DNA of 64,000 bases, taken from the NCBI RefSeq assembly GCF_900104215.1, contig NZ_FMXO01000011.1, positions 62,001 to 126,000 of the forward strand, written 5' to 3'. Numbering within the stretch: the first letter of the stretch is position 1; each line of letters opens with the position of its first letter. The DNA is from Desulfonatronum thiosulfatophilum (GTDB lineage Bacteria > Desulfobacterota > Desulfovibrionia > Desulfovibrionales > Desulfonatronaceae). This document shows positions 44,219 to 53,256 of this stretch, one piece after another. The notes under the pieces were generated by a model. That model was not told where the DNA came from, did not search any database, and saw nothing but the letters and a program-made list of their open reading frames with translations. The position numbers and the translations under genes are program-made.

Positions 44219-46426
44219 CTAGCAAAACCCTACTTTGCGGGAATCGCCATGGGCTTGCCTGGCTTGTGCTTCGCATTCCAGTGACTCTATCAGCATAGCA
44301 TGGTTCAACTCGCTTTCCGGCAGAATCAGGGTTTGATCGCGAACCACTCGAAAGTCCCCGGGAGTTAACCTGGCAATGGTCCGAATCTGCTCGGTTTGGC
44401 TGTCGGTCAACAATTCGGCAACAAGATGGCCAAGCAGTTTATGATAGAACACGATATTGCCCGACGGGAGAAGGTAGTCGAACTCCACTTTGAACAAAAA
44501 CCGCCGCAGTGCCGCCCTGTCCAGCCAGGAAAAATTGTTCGTGGTGCAGACCAGTATCCCTTTGTAGTGTTCCATCTGGGTCAAAAATTCGTTGACCATG
44601 CTGACTTCCCACGAGCGCTGCGCGTTGCCCCTGGAAGAGAGAAACGTATCCACCTCGTCGATGACCAGAATGCCCTGTTCTTCGGTCGCCTCCTGAAATG
44701 CCAAAGCAATGCGGCGTTCACTCATGCCCACATACGGATCAAGCAGGTCGCTTGCGCTTTTGACGACCAGCTTGCGGTTCAATTTCCATCCAAGATACTT
44801 GGCCATTTCGCTCTTTCCCGTCCCCGGAGGCCCATAAAACAAAGCCGAGATGCCAGCTGAAGGGCTCTTGGCCGCGGCCTTGGTCAACAGGTTCATCCGC
44901 CCCAGAAAGTCGGGTCCATTGGAGTTGTAATTCAGACCTTCCAGTGAATAATCCCGTTGCAACTCATTTGTTCGCGTTCGAGGTACGCCATTCTCCGCCA
45001 ACAATTGATAGGCATCCAATGAACGACGCAGGGCGGCATGGAATTTTTCCTGGTTCTGTTCCCCGTGCAGTTCCTTGGCCTTTTGCACGGCTGTCGCCAG
45101 GATTCCGGCATTGAGGTCATATGTGTCGGCCAGGGCCTTGATCTGTCCAACGGTCAGCAGATTGCCCGCTTCGTGATGACGGAGCACGAATTTCCAGAGA
45201 ATCATCCGTTTGGAACGATTGAATTTGGTAAAGCAGAGGCTGAAGGCAAAACGACGCTTGGTGGAATCGTCGATACAGTCAACCTCGTTGGTGATCCAAA
45301 TTGCTCGTACGCCCGGCGTTTCAAGGAGCTGATTCAGCCATCCCTTGTCACGGACCTCGCCCCGGTCGAAAAAGGAGCGCCCGGCTTCCAACAAACCTTC
45401 CGACTCGTCCACGATCATCAACGAGCCATCTCCGGAATTCGTCACGTTCAGACATGCCTGAATGGCCTTTCGCAAACCCTGGGCGCTGTTATCCTCCTGA
45501 TGCACGATTTCGTAAGCCGGGCAGTTCAGCTTTCCGGCGAGAGCACGGGCAAAGCTGGTTTTGCCGGTGCCCGGAGGGCCGTATAGCAGAATATGGGTTG
45601 AGGATTCACCCTTCGCAGCCAATAGTCCGAGTACATGGCGCACGGTTTCCGACGGCAACAGGTGATAGTTCAACGGCAGGTCGCTGGTCTCGGTTTTGCG
45701 GAAGTAGTTGACGTACAGTTGGTCGGCTCGCCCCTGCTGCAAAGTCTTCAACACGTCGTCGTCAAGGTCCAGGGAGTAGCCGTCCATGGTGACGATGCCC
45801 AGTTTGCCGAGTTGGCCTGAAAGGGCCTCGCGCAACTCCCAAGAGTTCACGTTCAGAGCGAAGGCCAAGTGTCGCCGCCCGGAATAGGTCTCGCACTCCA
45901 AATGATCCTCGTAGTAGGCGTTGAAGGGCTTACAAACGCGCAACAAAAACGCGAACATGACCAAGTCAGTTTCCAGGTCCGAAAGCCGGAACGTCTGCTG
46001 GATGGCCGCCATGTTCTGCCGCAACGGGCATTGGTCATATTCCTCGACGGCCAACAATTTTGCCAGCATATCCCGCGCCGCACTCCGAACCCTGGCCGCG
46101 GCACGTTGATTCAGCTTGGGCAATACTTCCTGGAGGGCGTCAATATCGTCGCTTGTCTCCACCGTGTCCGGCACCCCAAGCCAAGAATCATCAACAATTC
46201 GCTTATTGCCGGCCGGCATTCCAGCCGTGACATGCTCCAGCAATACCGACATCCCCTTCCCGCCCACAATCCAGAAAACCAGTTCCAGGCTGGCGGCCTC
46301 GAGTTTTTTCATTCCCGTCACTGTGCGCAGAAGATACTCAGCCGCTTTTTGCCTGGCGAAACGGTCGTCTGAATCCATCAAGAATTCAGGACTAATCACA
46401 GTTCTTTTGCGTGCTCGTCGCGGCAT
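44219..46426 (-). CDS. Protein with two AAA+ ATPase modules
   Basis: This 735-residue protein has an N-terminal helical region of about 260 residues and two AAA+ modules. Module 1 has Walker A GPPGTGKT (283-290) and Walker B LMIVDESE; module 2 has Walker A GPPGTGKS (532-539) and Walker B ILVIDEVD (586-593), with SERRIALAFQ and RRFLFKVEF as the box-VII/arginine-finger and sensor regions. Module 2 resembles Vps4/spastin-like classic AAA. This architecture (N-AAA-AAA) resembles p97-type remodelers but lacks their N-domain signature. ATG 46426 has GGAGGAGGG upstream. It is divergent from WYL regulator 2. Confidence 0.85.
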   Translation of the reverse strand: MPRRARKRTVISPEFLMDSDDRFARQKAAEYLLRTVTGMKKLEAASLELVFWIVGGKGMSVLLEHVTAGMPAGNKRIVDDSWLGVPDTVETSDDIDALQEVLPKLNQRAAARVRSAARDMLAKLLAVEEYDQCPLRQNMAAIQQTFRLSDLETDLVMFAFLLRVCKPFNAYYEDHLECETYSGRRHLAFALNVNSWELREALSGQLGKLGIVTMDGYSLDLDDDVLKTLQQGRADQLYVNYFRKTETSDLPLNYHLLPSETVRHVLGLLAAKGESSTHILLYGPPGTGKTSFARALAGKLNCPAYEIVHQEDNSAQGLRKAIQACLNVTNSGDGSLMIVDESEGLLEAGRSFFDRGEVRDKGWLNQLLETPGVRAIWITNEVDCIDDSTKRRFAFSLCFTKFNRSKRMILWKFVLRHHEAGNLLTVGQIKALADTYDLNAGILATAVQKAKELHGEQNQEKFHAALRRSLDAYQLLAENGVPRTRTNELQRDYSLEGLNYNSNGPDFLGRMNLLTKAAAKSPSAGISALFYGPPGTGKSEMAKYLGWKLNRKLVVKSASDLLDPYVGMSERRIALAFQEATEEQGILVIDEVDTFLSSRGNAQRSWEVSMVNEFLTQMEHYKGILVCTTNNFSWLDRAALRRFLFKVEFDYLLPSGNIVFYHKLLGHLVAELLTDSQTEQIRTIARLTPGDFRVVRDQTLILPESELNHAMLIESLECEAQARQAHGDSRKVGFC

Positions 46427-46655
46427 GTCGCCCTCCTCCCGTTTGAGTAATCACTATTGTTTTCATCAATGCCTTGGAACAAGAGGATTGCCATGGCAAT
46501 AGGACGTTTCTGGTCACATTAAAATCTGGATTTGCGGGACACCGGATTCGCGGCTATCAAGAAGGCGCTCAGTAAGATCGTGGCCAGTGTTGACCATGGA
46601 TTACTACAAAGTATTCGATTGAACTCACAGGACAAATGAACCGAGGTAAAGGGCC
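46427..46655. promoter_or_regulatory. Divergent control region with a perfect palindrome
   Basis: Between the AAA operon and WYL regulator 2 lies the perfect 14-base palindrome ATTGCCATGGCAAT (46487-46500), a plausible operator for the regulator. No -35/-10 pair stands out. Confidence 0.4.
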
Positions 46656-47654
46656 ATGCGTGGAAGGAACATAACCCAAGTCGTCAAAGCAGTGGACCTG
46701 CTTTGCCAGCCTGAAGGGATCACCATCAACCAGATGGCCAAGGCCCTGGAAGTGGATCGTCGAAATGTCTACCGCGTTTTGGACGTGATTCAGGATTTGG
46801 GGTTCCCAATATATGACGAAGTCATTTTTGGCCGCCAAAAAACCTGGAAGATGGAACCTGACTATGCCCTGAAACTACCCAACATTACCCTGCCAGATGT
46901 CCGCCTGAACGTCGCTGAGGTCATCGCCCTGCACCTTCTCCGCGCTGAGTCTACCCTTTACGCGGGAACGGACATCGAGGCCCGGATTGATTCAGCCTTT
47001 GCAAAACTGTCCCAATTCGTACCCAATGGTTTGTATGGCCAACTCAAGAAACTGAATACGCTCTTTGTTTCCAATAAGAAGTTGACCAAGGACTATTCCG
47101 GCAAGGAGGACATTATTGATGCGTTGTCCGGGGCAATGCTCAGAACCAAGACCTGCATTGTAATTTACCATGCCTTTGTGGACGATCTGGACAAAACCTT
47201 TCGAATCGATCCGCTCCATTTCTTCGAAAGCAACGGCGGCCTGTACCTGTTCGTGCGGGTTCCCAAATATGGCGATATCCGCATTCTGGCCGTTGAACGT
47301 ATCAACAGCATTGAAGAACTGGATAAAGTGTTCAATTATCCGGTCGACTTCAGCCCAGAAGAAAAGCTTTCCCAAGCATTCGGGATGGTATATGACGACC
47401 CCATTGACCTGGAGGTCGTCTTTTCTGCGTGTCAAGCCAAATACATCAAGGAACGGATTTTCTCGCCGGATCAGGAAATCCAAGAGCACCAGGACGGAAG
47501 CGTTACCCTGAAAATGAAAACATCAGGCTGGCATGACGTGAAGCGGTGGATTTTGGGATTTGGTTCAGAGGCGGTGGTGGTACGGCCGGTGGAGATGCGA
47601 GACGAGATTGTTGAGGAGTACAAAGTGGCACTGGAGAGAAACGTTTGTGTGTGA
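46656..47654 (+). CDS. HTH-WYL transcriptional regulator 2
   Basis: This 332-residue protein is collinear with the regulators at 40400 and 50611: N-terminal winged HTH (INQMAKALEVDRRNVYRVLD), a conserved middle LKLPNITLPDVRLNVAEVIA, the WYL domain with GGLYLFVRVPK, and a C-terminal KMKTSGWHDVKRWILGFG. ATG 46656 follows GAGGTAAAGGG. It is divergent from the AAA operon and convergent with the gene pair at 47802-49262. Confidence 0.9.
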   Translation: MRGRNITQVVKAVDLLCQPEGITINQMAKALEVDRRNVYRVLDVIQDLGFPIYDEVIFGRQKTWKMEPDYALKLPNITLPDVRLNVAEVIALHLLRAESTLYAGTDIEARIDSAFAKLSQFVPNGLYGQLKKLNTLFVSNKKLTKDYSGKEDIIDALSGAMLRTKTCIVIYHAFVDDLDKTFRIDPLHFFESNGGLYLFVRVPKYGDIRILAVERINSIEELDKVFNYPVDFSPEEKLSQAFGMVYDDPIDLEVVFSACQAKYIKERIFSPDQEIQEHQDGSVTLKMKTSGWHDVKRWILGFGSEAVVVRPVEMRDEIVEEYKVALERNVCV

Positions 47655-47801
47655 AGTATACATGCAATATTTTTGTGAGAGTTGAGGCCATTCATCAAAT
47701 AAATATTACAATATGCAAAGCGCAACATATCCAGATAATGAAGAAAAACAGAACAAAGGCGTTGCCATCTATAATTGTTTGATATAGTCGCCTTTAGGTG
47801 C

Positions 47802-48479
47802 TCACATGTTAGAAATATCATACTGATTTTCATCAATTTTGATGTACCTAACTACGCCTTCAATTTCAGTTAACTTTGCTTGTTCTGGTGATGCACTTTT
47901 CATTAGTTCAGTAACTGGCTGAACAATTTTTTTTCTTATATCATCTATAGTATTAAGGCTGGTCAAAAAAAGACTGTAGGTCCATTCTTTATCCTGCCAT
48001 AATGCTTTTTCAGGCGTCCAATCAAAAAGAATATTGTTTATTAATACTATGCTATCAGGTGACATCACTGGCTTAATTTTAGGCCCCATGTATAGCTCTT
48101 CATCGAAATAGACGGGGTGGTTCCATAAATTAATATGCACAAGAGGTTGTTCATTTTCCACAATCTCAGAGCACATCCCATCCCCTGCAAGACTTATCTG
48201 AACACCTAACCATCTGGCAGTAGTAGACCTGCCCTTTTTTATTTGCCCTAAGCCCAAGGAAAATGCATAACCAGTACAAACGAATTCAAGTTCATCGTAT
48301 AGTTCGCTTAAGTTTTCGTTCCAAGACTCTACTATCTTACATACAGTGCTCAGCTTTGATGACATAGCATTATCAATTTCCAGCTGGATAAGTTTTGATA
48401 AGCTGTCTATTTCACGTCCTGCCTGTTCAATCATTTTTACGCTTTGATGGATAGAAATGCCGATGTTTTTCTGAGACAT
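47802..48479 (-). CDS. Uncharacterised 225-residue partner of the PD-(D/E)XK protein
   Basis: No family is recognised. The first 75 residues look helical (IHQSVKMIEQAGREIDSLSK); the centre has WLGVQISLAGDGM and a HINLWNHPVYFDEELYMGP stretch that looks like a beta-rich domain. There is no membrane segment. Its start is 3 bases from the stop of the upstream gene, with AAGGTG as site, so the two are translationally coupled. The DNA is clearly AT-rich relative to the backbone. Confidence 0.75.
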   Translation of the reverse strand: MSQKNIGISIHQSVKMIEQAGREIDSLSKLIQLEIDNAMSSKLSTVCKIVESWNENLSELYDELEFVCTGYAFSLGLGQIKKGRSTTARWLGVQISLAGDGMCSEIVENEQPLVHINLWNHPVYFDEELYMGPKIKPVMSPDSIVLINNILFDWTPEKALWQDKEWTYSLFLTSLNTIDDIRKKIVQPVTELMKSASPEQAKLTEIEGVVRYIKIDENQYDISNM

Positions 48480-48482
48480 GAT

Positions 48483-49262
48483 TTACACCTTGTTGTTAAA
48501 GAATATTTGATCATTTGCAGTAATCAATGCTGGCTCTGCCAAATAAGTCAAACCTCTAAAACCATTCCAAAATAAATGCTTTAATTCCTTGGTAGTGCTA
48601 TTCAAAGGCATTTTAAAATCTTTGAATCCACGGAATGGTCGGATGCCAAGCTTATCAAGCAGGGCTACTACTTGGTTCATCCAGGGCATGAGCGGCTCGA
48701 AATTTCGATCATTTTTTCTGATTTTATCTTGAAGAATAGAAAGAATGTCGAACCAACTTATAGCCAATAACCTGCCTGACCAAACATCTCTGGCTCCGCT
48801 GGCTTTTAATGCTTCACTCGTTTCAGGGGCGATAAATAAGTGAATTGCTTTCTTACGTTCTTCCTCTGAAAGATATTCTGTCCACTGTCTATGCAATTGA
48901 TCTTCGCCGCTCAATGGTGAACGCCATTTCATTTCAATTAACAACAAAAAATTTTCTTCGCTTGGCCACTTCAAATCTACGACAATGTCCGGTTCAATGG
49001 TTCTTCCTGTCAGAATATTTTTCCGAGATTTCCAAAATGCAATCTCCGCTTTTTCAGGTAAATTGGTAGGTACGTATGGGATTTTGAATTCAGACAACAA
49101 AGTACCCCAAAAAATCGCGGATAATTGACTAGACATTAACTCTAACGGCCCTAAGATCAAGGAGGTGAGTTCATCTTCCTCAGAAACTCTTTCTTTTTTC
49201 TCCCTATAACCAAGATATCGTTTGTAGAAACTCGACTTTCCCTGATTAATTGCCTGTAGCAT
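48483..49262 (-). CDS. PD-(D/E)XK nuclease-like protein
   Basis: This 259-residue protein has a restriction-endonuclease-fold signature: D92 (EPDIVVDL), E110 and K112 (LLLIEMKWRS) and Q122 followed by RQWTEYL. The helix-strand-strand spacing before it (FWGTLLSEFKIPYVP) also fits. It may cleave DNA in an anti-phage or restriction role with the coupled 225-residue partner. GGAGG lies seven bases before ATG 49262 and four before ATG 49265; either may be used. Confidence 0.72.
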   Translation of the reverse strand: MLQAINQGKSSFYKRYLGYREKKERVSEEDELTSLILGPLELMSSQLSAIFWGTLLSEFKIPYVPTNLPEKAEIAFWKSRKNILTGRTIEPDIVVDLKWPSEENFLLLIEMKWRSPLSGEDQLHRQWTEYLSEEERKKAIHLFIAPETSEALKASGARDVWSGRLLAISWFDILSILQDKIRKNDRNFEPLMPWMNQVVALLDKLGIRPFRGFKDFKMPLNSTTKELKHLFWNGFRGLTYLAEPALITANDQIFFNNKV

Positions 49263-49826
49263 CATCAAGCCTCCTGACTAATTGTTATAGGAATTCATTT
49301 TCAATAATTAACCGCTGCACTAAATTATTTACATTGTGTAATTATATTTCACAAAAATATACTTCTTTTCTTGTGTTGATGCATCATGCTGTATGAAAAA
49401 AATAGTGATCTGATTAATAACAGTCACACCTCAACCTCCACAACATATTTACCTACAGTATATTTAATATAGCTAACAATTGGCAGTGAATCACACCTAC
49501 CCCAAACAGTTCTTATACGCTCAAGCTGGCCGTGTGAAATCCGAGGATTTTGAAAAGGCGCTTCAGGGACTCACCCCATGACAGACACCACTTTCGTGTC
49601 AAGGCCTGTCAGATCAGAGTCAGGCTTTTTGTACTTCAGTGGTGGGGTGCTGCCTGGAGAGTTCTGTAATGGCGGCGACTTCGGAAATGCCGGCAAAAAC
49701 TGTCTCACCCGGATTTTCCAGCAGCATTGAGAAAAAAGGAATAGAATAAAAATTCTCGCTTCAGTATTATTGAAGACTTTCATGTATCCTGAGCATTTTC
49801 CAATACATTTCCTTATTATAGGAGCA
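49263..49826. other. AT-rich intergenic stretch with a possible gene tail
   Basis: No intact gene is visible. A short frame at 49486-49581 (31 codons, containing GRVKSEDFEKALQGLTP) reads like the C-terminal end of a lost protein and has no ribosome-binding site. The rest is AT-rich DNA without clear repeats. Confidence 0.5.
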
Positions 49827-50597
49827 TCACGTATTAAAAGAAATACTCTTTTCTCTGATATTTTTCCCCATCTCTTCTATCAGGTAATCACTATTTAATC
49901 CGTATTGACTCGAAAAAAAAGGTATCACAAATAAAGTTGTATTTGTATTAATTTTTGACCAGTAGTAGCAAACTTTTCTTTCGCTGTCTTTGCTTTTTAA
50001 AATTCCATAGTTAATCATCATGTTATATTTTTCATAACCAGAAAAACATACAAAGAAGTCATTGAAGTATGAAAGTCCTGTCCCGATCACTATTTTTGGT
50101 TTATACTCATCTGTCAGTTTGGCGATATTAGGAAATCTATTCATATAACACCAAGTCTTGTAAATATTTTTATTTTCAAATCCAGTTGTTTCATTTAACT
50201 TATACTTTATCCATAATTCTTCACTAGTATTATTAAAAGGTATTGGATATAAATTAAGCTTAAATATTTCAGATCCATTTAACCCATCGATTGTTTTTAT
50301 GTAGTTATTAATATCACCTGTTTCTATCACAGAGTATAATTTTGCAATATTCCTTCCGTAAGAGTATCTGAGAGATTCTTTCCAGGGATAATTATTTTCT
50401 GGACGATATGTACCTTCGTTGATTTCTTGTGGGAGTTTTTCAGTGTAATATTCTATTTTTTCAAACTCGGTAGCATCTTTTTTGCTGTACCCCCATTCAA
50501 TACCACAAAACCAGATTTTTGCTTTTTCTGGATCTCCACCGTCGCAACCGGAAAGAGAGCAAGACCAATCTTTAAATTTTTCCCGTTGTACGAGCAT
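49827..50597 (-). CDS. Possible uracil-DNA-glycosylase-fold protein
   Basis: This 256-residue protein has KIWFCGIEWGYS at residues 27-38 where UDG-superfamily enzymes have their water-activating loop, a Rossmann-like PKIVIGTGLSYF strand-loop, and TLFVIPFFSSQYG near the end, where the superfamily has its H-P-S loop. The catalytic His/Asp are not clear, so this is a structural guess. Two cysteines in CSLSGCDGG near the N-terminus could bind metal. An AAAGGAG site precedes ATG 50597. The DNA is very AT-rich. The frameshifted WYL gene lies 13 bases upstream and is transcribed towards it. Confidence 0.55.
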   Translation of the reverse strand: MLVQREKFKDWSCSLSGCDGGDPEKAKIWFCGIEWGYSKKDATEFEKIEYYTEKLPQEINEGTYRPENNYPWKESLRYSYGRNIAKLYSVIETGDINNYIKTIDGLNGSEIFKLNLYPIPFNNTSEELWIKYKLNETTGFENKNIYKTWCYMNRFPNIAKLTDEYKPKIVIGTGLSYFNDFFVCFSGYEKYNMMINYGILKSKDSERKVCYYWSKINTNTTLFVIPFFSSQYGLNSDYLIEEMGKNIREKSISFNT

Positions 50598-50610
50598 AAT
50601 TGTTACTCCT

Positions 50611-51613
50611 TTACTCTGAGCATAACTTATTCATTTTGTTAATTTCAGTTTCTAGTGAAATCTTTAAATCGCTTGGCTCTAACACCTCAGCATCACTGCC
50701 CCATGAAATAACCCATCTCGCTATCTCCCACAAGCCCGAGGTTCGCATCTCCAGTATTATCGAACCGTCATCCTCCTCCACAATTATTTGTTCCGCCGCC
50801 CACCTACGTTCCTTGACGTACCGTGCTTGGTCTCTAGTAAAACGAATCCTGACCAGCATGGGGTCCTCGGTGGTCACCCCCGAAAGCCAAGGCAAAGTGT
50901 TCATCAGTTCAAAGCCCTCCGGGTAATCGAATTTCTGTGCCGTGACTGTCAGTTCAATAATCCGCGCCACGGCCAGGGTTATGATTTTACCATGCTTGGG
51001 CACTTGTACGTAAGCATACAGTCCGCCCTGGTGTTCAAAAAAGTGAAGTGGCTCAACCATGAACTTGTTTATCTGGTCTTCCCCATGGGCGTGATATCGT
51101 ATCACACAGACTTTCTGTTGAAGCATGGCGTCCAACAAATCTTCAATAATTTCCTCTTTATCTGAGTAGTCCTTGCTGAACTTCTCCGAAGAAACAAACA
51201 AGGTCTGAATTTTCCTGAGCTTGTTGAGAGTTCCTTCAGGAAAACAGGCTTCGAGTTTAGCCATCAATCGCCCCAGGGACCTTTCCATGGCCCGTGCCCT
51301 TGATCAACCTTGACTCGCCGATGACCATGCACAAGGCCAGCATTTCGGATAGATGCAATTCCATGTCCGGAAGTGAAATATTCGGTAGCTTCTTGAGATA
51401 CCCCTCCTCGAATTTCCAGCGCTTTTGCCGTTCCCCCGCAGGCCTGTCGTCGTAAAGAGGAAAGCCAAGCTCCTCTATGGTTTCGATTTGCCTGTAGACG
51501 CTCCGGCGGGAAATGCCCAGTTCCTCCATGAGATCCCCAATGCTCGCCCCTTGTGGGCGAGCAAAGAGGTCCACGGTGCGCAAAATTTGATTGATGCGTC
51601 TGCCTCTGCTCAT
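50611..51613 (-). pseudogene. HTH-WYL transcriptional regulator 3, frameshifted
   Basis: The N-terminal part (from ATG 51613: IGDLMEELGISRRSVYRQIE winged HTH, LPNISLPDMELHLSEML) and the C-terminal part (FPEGTLNKLRKIQTLFVSSE..., WYL domain with GGLYAYVQVPK, KERRWAAEQ) are together collinear with regulator 1 and very similar to it, but they lie in different frames. The shift is near 51285-51295, between GESRLIKGTG and MERSLGRLM; one extra base or two missing bases explains it. The rest of the gene is undamaged, so the change is recent, a sequencing error, or a programmed slip. Confidence 0.82.
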
Positions 51614-51766
51614 CACATCCCCATAGATTCTGATCCAAAAAATTCATGTGCCCGTTTCCGGCACACATGTCACATATTCTCGGCCTCAATTGAAGGCAAA
51701 CTATCCGATTGAGCGGCTGGCGCAAACCCCTTGCTCAGGGGAAAACGGATATCAATGGGGTCACAC
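51614..51766. promoter_or_regulatory. Divergent region with an interrupted palindrome
   Basis: CATGTGCC (51645-51652) and GGCACACATG (51660-51669) form an interrupted inverted repeat upstream of WYL regulator 3 and of the divergent plus-strand genes; it could be an operator. Confidence 0.3.
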
Positions 51767-52138
51767 ATGAAGAAGCTATATGGGACAATTCGTCCTTCAA
51801 GGGTCATTTTTCTCAAATACTACATGCTGGGTATGGCTTGTCTTGCTCTGTATGGCATAGGCATATTTCTCTTATTATTTCTAGAATTTTTGCGCTGCTA
51901 CGAGCGGTACTCCATAAACGATGAAAACATGGTCATTGAAAAGGGAATATTATCCAAAAAAAGACAAGCCTTCAAAATAGCAGATATAAAATCTGTCCAC
52001 ATTGAACAAAACTGGATCGAAAGGTTACTCCGGGTCGGAGCATTGTGGATTTCTATAGGAAATGCATCTGGACATCAAATCGTCCTAAAAGGCATTCGCA
52101 ACCCCGTGTTCGTTTATGATCAACTCAGCAAACAGTAA
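51767..52138 (+). CDS. Membrane protein with bacterial PH-like domain
   Basis: This 123-residue protein has one long hydrophobic segment (about residues 10-40, MLGMACLALYGIGIFLLLF) followed by SINDENMVIEKGILSKKRQAFKI-like strands and RLLRVGALWISIGN, the pattern of bPH_2 (YdbS/YdbT-like) domains. It is inner-membrane anchored with the PH domain in the cytoplasm. ATG 51767 is preferred over in-frame TTG 51731 and ATG 51755 because of GGGG seven bases upstream, but this is uncertain. It begins a run of small genes. Confidence 0.7.
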   Translation: MKKLYGTIRPSRVIFLKYYMLGMACLALYGIGIFLLLFLEFLRCYERYSINDENMVIEKGILSKKRQAFKIADIKSVHIEQNWIERLLRVGALWISIGNASGHQIVLKGIRNPVFVYDQLSKQ

Positions 52139-52152
52139 AAATGGAGGATATC

Positions 52153-52362
52153 ATGGCCTATCAAGAATCAACAGGGTTTTGTAAAATTTGCAATAAGCAG
52201 TCGATGCTGAGAAGAAAAGGAATAAATCATGTGTTTCATTTCGTCATGTCTATTATTACTCTTGGTCTCTGGGTTCTAGTTTGGATAGCTTCAGCAATTC
52301 GAATTGGAGGATGGCGTTGTACGCAGTGTGGCAGCAAGGTTTTTAGAGATTTATTGAAATAA
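52153..52362 (+). CDS. Small membrane protein with two CxxC motifs (zinc-ribbon-like)
   Basis: This 69-residue protein has CKIC near residue 10, a hydrophobic hairpin (HFVMSIITLGLWVLVWIASA) and CTQC near residue 56. The two CxxC pairs could bind one zinc on the cytoplasmic face. ATG 52153 has GGAGG five bases upstream. It lies 14 bases after the PH-domain gene and 12 bases before the next gene. Confidence 0.75.
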   Translation: MAYQESTGFCKICNKQSMLRRKGINHVFHFVMSIITLGLWVLVWIASAIRIGGWRCTQCGSKVFRDLLK

Positions 52363-52374
52363 ATGGAGGATGAG

Positions 52375-52743
52375 ATGAAATCATTAAAGTTATTAGCATT
52401 GACATTTTTAATTACCACAAATGCTTATTCTGGTTATTATGATGGAACATATGAATATGTTCATTATCATGAAATTTGTTCTGGGATAATGGAAGTTTCA
52501 ACCTTTAACGACACTGCACATGTGACTCTCAACACTGTTTGTGGAGAATTTGCAAGAACATGCGATTTTGAAGAATCTATGAATTTCCATGGAAACACAT
52601 TGATTCATTCTGGAGATGATTTTCAATTCAATATAGTCTTCCATGGAGATGCTTCGACACTGATATTCAGTCGTGGCAATGAGATGGATTTTGGATATTG
52701 CGGCATGAATGCCTATATGCATGGCCTATATCGAAAAAAATAA
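52375..52743 (+). CDS. Secreted protein of unknown function
   Basis: This 122-residue protein has a Sec signal peptide (MKSLKLLALTFLITTNAYSG), with cleavage likely after NAYS or nearby. The mature part has five cysteines and many His/Tyr residues (TYEYVHYHEICSG), suggesting disulfides in the periplasm. ATG 52375 has GGAGG nearby upstream. No family is recognised. Strongly AT-rich DNA. Confidence 0.72.
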   Translation: MKSLKLLALTFLITTNAYSGYYDGTYEYVHYHEICSGIMEVSTFNDTAHVTLNTVCGEFARTCDFEESMNFHGNTLIHSGDDFQFNIVFHGDASTLIFSRGNEMDFGYCGMNAYMHGLYRKK

Positions 52744-52803
52744 TTTTCCACCGGAAGAGTCTTTGAGCATAACTTTGCGTCTGGGGAACAAACAGGAGGA
52801 GAT

Positions 52804-53256
52804 ATGGCTGAAGATAATACCCATGGCTCATGTATGCCTTCAGAAACATTAGAAAAACACAAACAAGTGCTGAAATGGGAAGTGCTGGCTCATATCAACC
52901 GCGGCCCGATGGCGAGTTATGAGAAGTTACACCGGGCGCGTTTTGGCAATGGTTGGCTGGTAAAATACGAGTTCGTTGGAGGTAGAGCCAAGTCAGGCTG
53001 TTTCCTGGTTTACGTGGATGATCCACGGAACGAATGGGTGCGTGGAGAGGAAAAACTCAAATCCAACATCATCAATTATCAACATTTTCCGAGTCAGTTT
53101 TTGGTAATTCGTCAATTCGAGGCCCATCCTGGAAGTTTTCTCACAGTGGCTGCCGGAACCAGACAAATGTTCTGGACTCAATTGCTGTTTGTTCCAGCCG
53201 TTGATGAGGAACAGCAAGATATTGCACTGGGGATTGAACATGACCAAAATGCTTGA
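52804..53256 (+). CDS. Uncharacterised 150-residue protein
   Basis: No family is recognised. The start is an ATG at 52804 with AGGAGGAG upstream. The sequence has no signal peptide or membrane segment and appears beta-rich in the middle (GNGWLVKYEFVGGRAKSGCF). It overlaps the next gene by 17 bases, so the pair is co-translated. It may belong with the neighbouring small genes. Confidence 0.65.
   Translation: MAEDNTHGSCMPSETLEKHKQVLKWEVLAHINRGPMASYEKLHRARFGNGWLVKYEFVGGRAKSGCFLVYVDDPRNEWVRGEEKLKSNIINYQHFPSQFLVIRQFEAHPGSFLTVAAGTRQMFWTQLLFVPAVDEEQQDIALGIEHDQNA

Noticed and set aside
49571-49783. 70-codon minus-strand frame
   Set aside because: No start signal, biased composition and no family likeness.
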